Origin: Prorocentrum cordatum
Lineage: Eukaryota; Sar; Dinophyceae; Prorocentrales; Prorocentraceae
Reading direction: 5' to 3'
Assembly (NCBI GenBank): GCA_963575745.1
Contig: CAUYUJ010021169.1
Location: 52,308 to 116,307, forward strand
DNA length: 64,000 nt
Shown here: one piece after another, positions 47,350 through 56,935 of the stretch
Position numbering within the stretch: the stretch's first letter is position 1
Layout: every line of letters begins with the position of its first letter
Position numbers and translations under genes: made by a program
The notes under the pieces: model-generated
What the model was told of the DNA's origin: nothing
Databases searched by the model: none
What the model saw: only the letters and a program-made list of their open reading frames with translations

Positions 47350-48571
47350 AACGTAACGGCACATGTGCAGCATGATTTCGGTTGCCCGATGTTCCGCAGC
47401 GCCGCCATTGAGATCTTTTCACAGTCGAAGCAAAATTGAAGAGTACCACGATCAATTTCAATTTGTAGACACCACAGATAGAATAGATTCGCATTCCATG
47501 TGCACAGCGATCTGGTGTGTAAGGGTTTTCCGGAGGCAGTGCCGTGGGGCCGCGGGGAAGCTTGCCAGGCAAGCAGGACAAATAAAACGACAAAGCCATG
47601 CGTTTCCACATGGGAAGCAAGAACACGTGAGGAACACTGGTGACGAGAGGCGCAGATCCCCCACGGTTGCAATTCTGTTGTAGCAGCCCTGCAAAAGGAA
47701 CCATGATGTGGCGGTGTTCCAAACGCGCTTCAGTTGTAGGGCATCTGCAGTGGCCGCCACACTCGAAATCATTGTACAGCAACCTTCGCACACGGATTCT
47801 TTGTGTGGCGGCCATATGAAAAATATGTATAGTATGGGGGGGGGGGTCTTTGCAGTGGCTTCCGCAAGACCTTTGTTTGTAGCGGCTTGTGCACGTGGAT
47901 GTCTTGTGCGGCTCTCTTGCAGCAGGATTTCCAACGCGGGGGATCTGCAGCGGTAACGCTTCGAGCCCAGGAAAGATAGAGAGGACACCCGACAAAACAA
48001 TCAACACAATATTCACAACCATGTGTTTTCACCTGGCAGCTAGGAACACCTGTACCCCTCGCTATTTTTTTATGTGTCAGATAGCTGTAGCAGCCACTGC
48101 ACCACCAGATTCCGGTTGCGGCGATCTGCCACAAGGATTTTACCTATGGTGCGTTTGCAGTGACCGCCACAAGTGACACCCTTGGGTAGCAGCCATTACC
48201 AACGGATGTCTGTTGTCGCGATCTTATACCAGGTTTCAAATGTGGTGGGTCTGCACTGGCCTCCAGCATTGAAATCTTTGTGTAGCAGCTTGTGCAAAAA
48301 AAGGATCTCTCTGTGGCGGTCTTACAAAAGTAAGCCCTTTGCGCAGGCTGCTTCAATATGATAAGTCATTTTGGAGGCGGCTACAGAGCCACTGCAGTTA
48401 AAATCCTTTTGTAAGATCGCCACATAAAGAATATACACTGTTCATTTCTAAGTATTCGAAAGTTCTTTGATTTGGGGGGGCAAGATCCTTTCAATTTTAA
48501 TTGCTCTATCCTGGGCTCCTTCCTGGCCACTGGGGAGCCAGGAACAAGTAGAAACGAACACAATTTGAAAT
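47350..48571. repeat. Degenerate repeat field, left part
   Basis: Degenerate 40-80 bp units alternate gtggcggccactg-type and gaaatcctttgtgtagcagc-type segments, for example catctgcagtggccgccac then ttgtgtggcggccat. Longer inserts with aggaacactggtgac recur (47625, 48040). The same units continue at 49955-51350. Confidence 0.65.
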
Positions 48572-48582
48572 GAGCACGATTA

Positions 48583-48604
48583 GCCGTAGCCATTTTGGCT
48601 CAAG
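48583..48604 (+). other. Relict dinoflagellate spliced leader, exact match
   Basis: gccgtagccattttggctca followed by ag equals the conserved 22-nt dinoflagellate SL, whose first base is variable (here G). It is placed at the very 5' end of the retrocopy. Confidence 0.95.
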
Positions 48605-48695
48605 CCTCCAGCGGCCGCGCCTCGGGCGAGGGGGCTGCGCTCGACGCACTGCTCAGGCGGGAAGCTGGGTCCTCCGCGGCGGCGTGCCTCCTGCG

Positions 48696-49874
48696 ATGGC
48701 GGCGGCCTGGGCGGCGGGGCGCAACGGCTGCGGGGGGCTGCCAGCCTGCTGGCAGCCCAAGGCGCTCAGGCAGCAGGAGAACCTGGTGTTGGGCCCCTCT
48801 GCGGCGAGACGGGCGGCCAGGCGGCGGCGCTTGAGGGCGCTGGAGGCCTGGTGCCATGCCGTGGCGGGCCCCTGCAAGCCGGGGTCATGGCAGGACCGCG
48901 AGCGGGCGGCCAGGCCCGCCTTGGGCGCGGTGGAGGGCCGGCGTGTGGCGGGCGCATCGCGCCGGCGCCGCAACGCGGCTATCCACGCAGCCTGGGCCCC
49001 TCCGAGCGGCTTCCTCAGGGCGACCGCCGAGGAGATCGCGGAGGTGGCGCAGGGACCCCGCCTGGGCTTTCAGCTCGAGGCGGAGGAGGCCGAGCACGGG
49101 AACTGCGACGTGCGCGGCTTCGCTGAGGCTGTCGAGCGCGAGAGTGAGCAAGGGAAGCGGGCACTGGTGTCGCTCAGCGTGGACTGGAAGGCGAAGCTGA
49201 AGCCCGACACCAGGAGGGGCAGCAAGTGGCTCGGGGTCGAGGGGAAGGTCATCCACGTCGCCGAGCTCGAGCCGAAGTTGCTCAACCTGGCGTGTTCTCT
49301 TTCCAGGGCTCCTTGGCGGCAGCGGGGGCGGAGGAAGGAGGACGATGATGACGATGATGGGCCCATCCAGGAGGCGTCGGAGGACGGCGTCGGAGTGGGC
49401 AAGTTTGCTGGCACGGAGGTCGGCAGCGAGGACGAGTTGGACGGCGACGACGACTCACAGAGCGTCAACCACATGGCGTCGGAGGGCACCGTGCTCAACG
49501 GCGGAGGCGGGCTGGCGCCAGGCGTTTGGCAGGAGGCCGACCAGCGAGCGGAGGCAAGGGCCTTCGCGCACGGTTTGGCAGCAGGCTGGCGGCTGGCCGA
49601 GAGGGGCGGCCACCAGCAGACCGCGAAGGAGGCTGTGGAGGTGGCAGCTCCGCAGGACGATGTCGACGCGTGGCGCGGGGCGATCGTGAAGTTCTTCGAG
49701 CCGTGCGAGTGCGTGTCGCTGCTGCAGGAGATGCATATGGAGCAGCCTCGAGGTGGCGGTCAAGGAGTCGAGGGCGTTGGCATGAATTTGGAGTCCGAGG
49801 TGGACACCAGCGTCGGCGCCAAGGACGGCGTGCGCATCTTCGAGGAGGTGCGCTGCTTTGTCGGGGTGGTCTAG
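48696..49874 (+). CDS. Intronless retrogene ORF, 392 residues, function unknown
   Basis: ATG at 48696 is the first in-frame ATG after the SL; the ATG at 48570 lies outside the retrocopy and would translate through the SL, so it is rejected as the start. The frame is intact to TAG at 49874. The N-terminal third is Ala/Arg-rich (..SAARRAARRRRLRALEAW..). The middle has VSLSVDWKAKLKPDTRRGSK and then an acidic stretch with six consecutive Asp. The C-terminal part has AQGLAAGWR-like helices and FFEPCECVSLLQEMHMEQ. No domain was recognised. An uninterrupted frame of this length in such GC-rich DNA is not strong evidence of selection, but it does mean the copy has not decayed. Confidence 0.6.
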   Translation: MAAAWAAGRNGCGGLPACWQPKALRQQENLVLGPSAARRAARRRRLRALEAWCHAVAGPCKPGSWQDRERAARPALGAVEGRRVAGASRRRRNAAIHAAWAPPSGFLRATAEEIAEVAQGPRLGFQLEAEEAEHGNCDVRGFAEAVERESEQGKRALVSLSVDWKAKLKPDTRRGSKWLGVEGKVIHVAELEPKLLNLACSLSRAPWRQRGRRKEDDDDDDGPIQEASEDGVGVGKFAGTEVGSEDELDGDDDSQSVNHMASEGTVLNGGGGLAPGVWQEADQRAEARAFAHGLAAGWRLAERGGHQQTAKEAVEVAAPQDDVDAWRGAIVKFFEPCECVSLLQEMHMEQPRGGGQGVEGVGMNLESEVDTSVGAKDGVRIFEEVRCFVGVV

Positions 49875-49954
49875 TGGCTGCCTGCCGTTACAGCTCGCGT
49901 GCAGCCGTTGCGCCGCGAAGCATTGCCACGGCAAAAAAAGAGCACGATCAGGAT

Positions 49955-51360
49955 TGAACGACGTGTACTAGTGGATCGGATGCTGCAGAAGTGTTTCGAG
50001 TGTGGCGGACTTGACTCCTTGCGGGAGGGCCGCCACACAAGGAATCCTTCTTGCAAGGGCTGCTACATAAGGATTTCCGCTGTGGGGTACCTGCGCCATA
50101 AAGCTAGCTCCGTCCGATTGTAATTGCCTCCGTCCAGTGCCGCCGATCCGGGGGGTTCCGGATTCGGTGATCTTCGCGGCTCTGTGGCTTCCTCCCTCTT
50201 CGATTCTTCCGGTCCTCTGTCTCCTCCTCGGGGTGGTGCCGGTTCTAGCTCTATCCGATTTCCTATCTTTAGGATTCATCGTGTCTCATGCTGTTCTTGT
50301 TTTCCTGGCACGCTTCCCCGCGGCCCCGCGGAGATCTCAGTGGCGGTTCCATGGGGCCGCGGAGGCTTTACTGGGAAACCACGAAGCACCATAAAACCAT
50401 GTTTTCAATTTCGAACGTATGGAAAAACTAGGAACACCGGTGACTCTCGCTATTTTTACGTTTCAGATCCCCGACGCTTGAAATACGTTGTAGCAGCCCT
50501 TACAACACGGATTCCTTCTGTGGCGACCGTCCGAAAAAGGTTTGACATGTGGTGCATCTGCAGTGGCCGCTACATTTGAAATCCTTTTGCAGCAGCCTTT
50601 ACGAACAGGTGATTTGTGTGGCGATTTCATCAGACAAGATTGCACCTGCGGCCGATTTGCAGTCGCTTCCAGACTTACAGATTTGTTGTAGCAGCTTGCG
50701 CAGCGGGATTTCTTTTCCAAGACCGCCGTTCAACTTGTGCGCGAACTGCTTCGAAAGAGCTTCAACGCTGGAGGCCTTCGCATACCACCACACATACAAT
50801 GTTTCTGCCAGATAGCAACACAAACAAATCCTTGTGGGAAGGCTGCAACACATTGGTTCCACTTGCGGCGGCCACTGCAGACGCACCACAATTAAAATCC
50901 GTGTGGAACGTGGTCACACGAGGAATATGTTGAAAAGGATGCTATACAACGACTTCCGTTGTGTTGCACCTGCGCAATAAGAATTGCGACGACAAGAGGT
51001 GTTCCTGCTTTTCCCCGTGACAGTATTGTGTCTCGCGCTTGTCATATGCTGTGTTTGATTTCCTCTCGAGCCCTCTTGGGTTCAAGGCTCCGCCGCTGCA
51101 GGGCTCCCGCACTTTGAAACCCTCTTGCGAGACCGCCGCTACAAACATATTTTGCGGCGGGCGCTGCAGATCCCCCGCGCTAAAGGTTCGCAGCAACCGC
51201 GAATCATGCTTGCAAGGGGTGCTACAAAAAGGATTCCATGGATCTGATGTGGGGGTCTGCACAGAAGATTTGTTGTGAAGCTGCATTGCGCTAGCTCCTT
51301 TGTAAGGTCGCTGATCCAAAGATTATGAAGTAAGGCCGCCACCGGGGTCATCACACGTCT
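49955..51360. repeat. Degenerate repeat field, right part
   Basis: The same unit types as 47350-48571, for example gtggtgcatctgcagtggcc and gaaatccttttgcagcagcc. The retrocopy therefore inserted inside one repeat field. An A16 run lies at about 51363-51378. Confidence 0.65.
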
Positions 51361-51746
51361 GCAAAAAAAAAAAAAAAACAATGCAGGAGCAGTTGTTTGT
51401 GATCACGCAAGCAGCTTGAGTGCGAAGAGGTCACATAATGATAGAGAGAAGCGATGAAACGAATGTAGCAGAGCTCGGAGGACGATGCGAAGGATATACA
51501 GAAAGGTGTGCTGAATCGAACGTTGAATCCCTTCATGTATAATGTATTGGTGGATACAGGTATGGTGAGCAAGCTGACAAACCACATCGTGCCAATCACG
51601 AAGCACACCCTGAACAATAACTTGTTGTAACACACAGCGGGTCGGACGGAATTCCCCCCCAAAACAAAGAACAGTCAGCTAATTCAGGAAACATGTGCGT
51701 GCGTGAGCAGCAAGCATTTCCACCGCGAAATGCGTATGTCACATAA
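51361..51746. other. No gene recognised
   Basis: A short AT-richer stretch after the poly(A) run. Confidence 0.4.
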
Positions 51747-52475
51747 TTCCCTACCTGGGCTCTGCCTAGAAGGGTTCTTACTCTCTGTGCTTGAAGGGCC
51801 GGGCAGTGTAAAGCGCCCCGGGCGGTTCCCCCGGCATCCGCCCCGCGGTTCCCCCAGTTGCGACCCTTGTGTTCACCCAGTTTAGCTAAGCTTAGCTTAG
51901 CTTAGATTTGCTTAGCTTGTCTCATCTTAGCTTAGCTTAGCTTAGCTTTGCTTTGCCTAGCATAGCTTAGCTTAGCTGAGCTTAGCATAGCATAGCTTAT
52001 CTCATGATAGCTTAGCTCAGCTTAACTTAGCCTAGCTTAGCTTAGCCTAGCCTAGCTTAGCATAGCTTTGCTTACCTTAGCTTCGCTTAGCGCAGCGCAG
52101 CATAGCGCAGCGCAGCACTAGCACAGCATAGCATAGCCAAGCATAGCATAGCATATCATAGCATAGCTCGGCTCCGCATAGCATAGCATAGCATATCATA
52201 GCACAGTACAACATAGCATCGCATTGCTTAGCATAGCACATCGCAGCATAGCATAGCATAGCACAGCATCGCATAGCATAGCGCAGTATAGCATAGCATA
52301 GCCTAGCCCAGCCCAGCATAGCATTGCGCATCATAGCATAGCATAGCAGATCAGATCAGAGCAGAGCAGAGCAGAGCATAGCATAGCATAGCGCAGCACA
52401 GCATCCACTATTGCTGCTGCTAATGTTGCTTTCCTAGAGGCTCCAAGTCCTAGGTAGGGTCGCACTGGGATAATA
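51747..52475. repeat. Composite repeat, short copy
   Basis: ctacctgggctctgcctaga, then tagct/catag pentamer arrays (51885-52400), catccactattgctgctgct and tttcctagaggctccaagtc. Same borders as the long copy at 42234. Confidence 0.8.
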
Positions 52476-52617
52476 CTTATTTCAGGCAGTTTGAGCATGC
52501 ATTGAAGTATTCAGAGACGTGTTTCAGTATGGATGCCGGCTGCAAGCCGCTAAACGGCTGTGAGGTTCAAATGTAGATCGCAATCGTAACGCAAAATCGT
52601 CAAACATGGCTTGGATA

Positions 52618-53232
52618 CCTCGTATGGGGGGTGCGGGGGGGGGGGCGGGGGGGGGGAGATTGACGAGGGCGGACGGAGGCGATGCGCGGAGAGGAGGTAC
52701 GAGGAGGCCACGGAGGAGGGGAGGAGGAGGAGGAGGAGGAGGGGCGAGGAGAAGGAGAGAGACAGGAGGAGCGAGGAGGGAGAAGCGAGGAGGAGCAGCC
52801 AAGGGCAGGAGGAGGGAGGAGGAGGAGGAGGGGAGGAGGAGGAGGAGGAGGAGGAGGGAGGAGGGAGGAGGAGGAGGGAGGAGGGAGGAGCCGAGGGACG
52901 GCGCGAGGCCGGCCGACGGACGATGGGGACCGCAGGCCGCAGACGGGCCAACGGCGATGCAGGCTTCGGTATTGTGGGCGCGTGTGGCTCGTGCTTCCCT
53001 GCGATCCTCCTCCTCTCTTCCTCCTCCTCTTCCCCCTCCTCCTCCTCCGCCTCCTCCTCCTCCTCCTCCTCCTCCTCCTGCTCATCCGCCTCCTCATCCG
53101 CCTCCTCCTCCTTCTCCTCCTCCTCCTCCTCCTCGTCCCCCTCCTCCTCCTCCTCCCTCCCCATCCGCCTCCTCTCTCTTCTTCTTCCTCCTCCTCCTTC
53201 TCCTCCTCTCCTTTCTCCCTCGCTCCTCCTCA
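52618..53232. repeat. Polypurine-polypyrimidine foldback
   Basis: A GGA/GAG-rich half (52618-52905) is followed by about 80 bp of mixed GC-rich sequence and a TCC-rich half (52988-53232), so the two halves can pair. Confidence 0.85.
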
Positions 53233-53315
53233 ATTCGAGCCTGCGTTGCTCGTGGGCAGCGGCGTGGCGGCGGCCGTGGGCCACAGGTTTCGATGGAAAA
53301 CGAAAGGGTGGGCCC

Positions 53316-53500
53316 GGGGTGTCCTGGAGAATTGCGTTCGGGGTGAATTTCGCGCGGATTTTTTGTGGCCAGGAATGAAGACCAAGAAGAACCCACGCGA
53401 AATGCACTTCGTTTTTCGCTCGCCGCGTCGGGAAAAAAACCCACACAGAAGTCCACGCAAACATCCGCTGCAGCACGTCTGCAAGGCCGGTGCAATGACT
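53316..53500. repeat. Dispersed repeat, copy 2 of 2
   Basis: Counterpart of 41718-41895 in the same orientation. Confidence 0.8.
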
Positions 53501-53646
53501 CGCGCTTCCTTGCGATCCTCAGGCGATCGTAAAGATGAATCAAGGGGTCGTGGATTAGCGACGGGTCCCGTTTCTATGGGAATTTGTGGACTTCCGCCGC
53601 CGGACGAGGCGGCACCGGTCACATTTTGGAGAGGGCGCCTCCCCCG

Positions 53647-53684
53647 ATCCATGGATCTGGCGACCGCGCGCCAGATCCATGGAT
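53647..53684. repeat. 16-bp-arm hairpin
   Basis: atccatggatctggcg and its complement flank accgcg. Confidence 0.9.
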
Positions 53685-53689
53685 TGCTA

Positions 53690-54900
53690 ATCCATGTTTG
53701 TGCGCCCCCGAGATCCGCTGTGGCGTTTGCGCCCGATTCATTCGCAGGTTGGAGCTGCAGGGAAGTGTGCTTCGTGATTTCCTACCATGAGGTTCCCAGC
53801 ATCACCTTTTGAGCAACGTCGCCGTCTGCCCGGCCTTGAGGGGGGACGGAGAGGCCTGCTCGGGGGGGGGGGGGGGCTGACTCTGGCGGCGAAGTCCGAA
53901 GCCTCCGCCTCCGAGGAGGTGGGCAACGCCTTTCCTCAGACCCCAGCTTCTTGCACATGTTTTGCCTTCGTCTGATCTCCATTCCGCTGCCCGCGCTGCT
54001 GTGCATTTCACTCGTGGCAGGTTCCATCGGCCAACACTGTTCGTCTTCGTGTGTTGGGCTTAGCGAGAGAAAGGAGATGGGCAACACACACACACACACA
54101 CACAAACAAACAAGGCATAGGTCCTGGGCCATCTCCGGCTTCGGGGCGGGCCGCCCTCGGGCCGCAGGACAGCCAAAAAACGGATCCTCTGCGACAAGCA
54201 GATGGAGTCTGGGCGGGATCCGGGGACCGATTCTGAGGCGATCTGGCCCCGTCGCCAGACCCTCGCCGATCAACGATTGAGGCAACTCGATGGGCGGCGG
54301 GGGTAGGGTTCGACATTATGGGTCGAACGCGTGGCGAAATCCGAGCCCTACCCCCGCATCCATCGATTTCAGGAGAACGCATGGCTGGTGGGGGTACAGA
54401 CAAGTCGCATAGTGAGGATGAACAACCCTCCAAGGCTACCCATGCATCCTTATACCTTCGGCTCATCCGTGGCGAGTTTCGCTTTCCAACCCCGTTCGGA
54501 AACGCCAACATGGCCCTCCAAGGCCCTTGCATCCTTACCGTGCGTCCTGGTTCGGATTTCGCTGTGTTTTCGGATCCGACCGTCGTGGTTTGGTTGGTTT
54601 TCCGACTTGCAATTTTATTGGAAGTGCATCGCGGACGAGGCAAGGCAGTATGGCGGATATATCCGCCTCCAGAATAGTATGGCGAAGTTGCCCGCAAAGG
54701 AAGGGCGGAAACAGCGACGGCAAAGTAGGGCGGAAATCGGCATCAAAGGAGCTTGAATATCAGGGCGGACATTGCCGGCATACTTACGAAATCGCTGGAA
54801 GCACGGCAGATTCGAAGTCGAGGACCTTGGGGCCCTAGAATGGCGCCCCGAGGGCCGAAATCCCGGAGAAAGTGTTGGTCGAAAACATCATATCGTCGGA
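53690..54900. other. No gene recognised; inverted repeat at 54288-54365
   Basis: The inverted repeat has arms of about 24 bp (cgatgggcggcgggggtagg, two or three mismatches) around an inner ttcgac..gtcgaa hairpin. It shares gggggtagggttcg with the larger inverted repeat at 46.6 kb. A short (CA)n tract lies at 54084-54103. Confidence 0.55.
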
Positions 54901-54909
54901 AATCTTGGG

Positions 54910-55115
54910 TTATCTTGCCTCCTCCCTTCTCCACTTCCTCCTCCCCTCCTCTTCGCCACTCCTCGTCCTCCTCCTCCTCCTCCTCCTCATCCCTCCTCCC
55001 TCCTCCTTCCTCTCACCTCCATCCCCCTCTCCCTCCTCATCCTTTTCCCTCCCCCTCTTCGCCGCTCATCCTCCCCCTCCTCCTCCTCGCTCCTCCTCGC
55101 TCCTCCTCGTTCCTC
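54910..55115. repeat. TCC/CCT-rich pyrimidine tract
   Basis: Interrupted tcctcc and ccctcc units. A second, purer (TCC)n lies at 55225-55300 and directly abuts the LINE copy. Confidence 0.9.
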
Positions 55116-55300
55116 ACCAGAAAAAGGGTCGCGGGAGCTGCAGCGACACATATCCAGCACGGTTAGTCAGGTTGCTTTGTGAGGTAGTTGGCCACAAGAA
55201 CGCACATTGGATCGCAAGTGTTCCTTCTCCTCGCTCCTCCTCCTCCTCCTCCTCCTCCTCCTCCTCCTCCTCCTCCTCCTCCTCCTCCTCCTCCTCCTCC

Positions 55301-56935
55301 AAGGCCCCTTTCTATCGAGAGATTGCATAGGGGGGGGCCTCTCGACGCGCGGCCCGAAGTGTCTTCGGCGGCTGCCAACCGCGACAGGATGGAGTCGGCT
55401 GCCTGGCGGAAGATATGAGGAATGTCTCGGCTTCGTGTCCTGGGATTTAATCCTGTTCACACGTCAGGAGAAAGGCTTCCTGAACTTCTTGGAGAGACTC
55501 GAAATTTCGATTTGGTTTTTCTGGCGGGCACCCAGCAGATGGAGCACAATGATTTTGCCCCTCCAGTCCAGAGTATGAGGATTGCAGGGAAACAGGTTTT
55601 GACAGCGCCATATTCCCCGTCGCCGTTCAGCAATCACAGTTGTGGCTGCCTCATGGCTTTCGACCCGCAAGTCCAGCCGCGCCATGTGATTCGGACATGG
55701 CCGTCACCACAGACGGCGAGGGGGCGAGGGCTAGCTGCACGGGTGAAGCACGGCTCAGTGGACATGTGCGGCATAGTGTGCTACTTCCCCCCTCGCCCTC
55801 GGAATCGAGCAGCGCACGGAGGGTACTTCCGCACTGTCGCCACGCTCGTTATGTGGATGTCTTCCATCATGTGCGTGCTCCCAGCAAGATGTACGCCAGT
55901 GGTCTTCGCAGACATCAATTACGGCATGGGGGAGGCTAAAGTAGAGAGTACATGAACATCAGTGCACACGCCAGTCATCGGAGTTTCGAACAGAGAATTA
56001 TGTGTGAATGGAGCTGGACATCGTATGCGCATGTGGATGGAAACGCAGGACATGGTTGCAGCAAACACGTTTACAGAGAAGATCGAGCCCACCTTTTTCG
56101 GCATATACGGCCATTCGAGAATTGAGTACCTGTTCGTACCGAGGGCGATGCATGAACAAGTCGTGACGGGGAGAGCACACTTTCGCCTCGGGGCGAGACT
56201 ACAAGCCATAGGAGGAGTGTCCCCACGAGATCACGTTCCAATAATGATGGTGATGAAGTATGAGGAGCACGGAGCGCCATTGAATGTCAATATGCAAGAT
56301 TCTTGGGATACGGATAAGATGATGGCTTCGGTGCGGACAGGGGCGGGTAGAGAGCAGTTTCTACAGAAAGTTCGAGAGGGGTGTGACGGGCTCAATCTGG
56401 TATGGTACAGAGACCACGCGTCGCCAGACCGGATCTTCGAGACTTTGGAGGAGGTACTACGAGCAGCGGGGCAGGACGTATTTTCACTACAATCAGAGGT
56501 TCGCCCAGGCTACAGCGCAGCGTGTGCGCAACGACGACTTCTACTCCAGCAACAAGTGGAACTTCGGGCTGAGAAATATCGGGCCTCCCCAGAGGAGGCA
56601 GCCAGGATCGACCAGGAGCTGAAGGAGATCACCCACCAGCTGTTTCTGGAACGAAGACGTGCTGCCCGACAGCTGAGAGGTCAACTCACAGCGGAGGCAT
56701 TGCACAACTGGCATAGGGGGCGCATGGCAGAGGGGATGAGACTGGCTCGACGAGCGGCCCGTACTCGGCACGGGCTCAAACGACGAGACGGACGACTTGT
56801 CCGCTGTGCGCCGCCTAGCAAGCAGGAGTGGCTCCCAGTATGGTCTCAGAGCGGACCTGAGGGCGGCATGGAGGTGGTCGAGACTTCCTGGGATCTACGG
56901 CGAGACGCTCGGGAGGAGACTGGTATTTATTATGG
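55301..56935 (+). pseudogene. LINE 5' part (endonuclease domain), tandem copy 1
   Basis: The first block (about 55423-56330) resembles an AP-type endonuclease (exonuclease-endonuclease-phosphatase fold) of non-LTR elements: ..RVLGFNPVHTSGERLPELL.., VVFADINYGMG in place of the D.N. motif, and YGHSRIEYLFV in place of the S.IDY motif. There is a TGA at about 55953 and a frame shift near 55450-55700. It ends abruptly at 56935, where the start of copy 2 follows. The C-terminal part (56330-56930) is Arg/Glu-rich and helical. Confidence 0.65.

Larger units (their letters stand above)
48572..49950 (+). mobile_element. Processed retrocopy of an SL-capped mRNA with target duplication
   Basis: In order: direct repeat gagcacgatta (48572-48582), the 22-nt SL (48583-48604), an intronless ORF to 49874, a short 3' UTR, seven A residues (49933-49939), then gagcacgatca (49940-49950). 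The repeats differ at one of 11 positions. All four hallmarks of LINE-type retroposition are present, including the dinoflagellate-specific SL. Confidence 0.9.

Noticed and set aside
48570-48695. ATG at 48570 as the start of the retrogene protein
   Set aside because: It lies outside the retrocopy, in the flanking repeat, and would translate through the spliced leader. The first ATG after the leader is at 48696.
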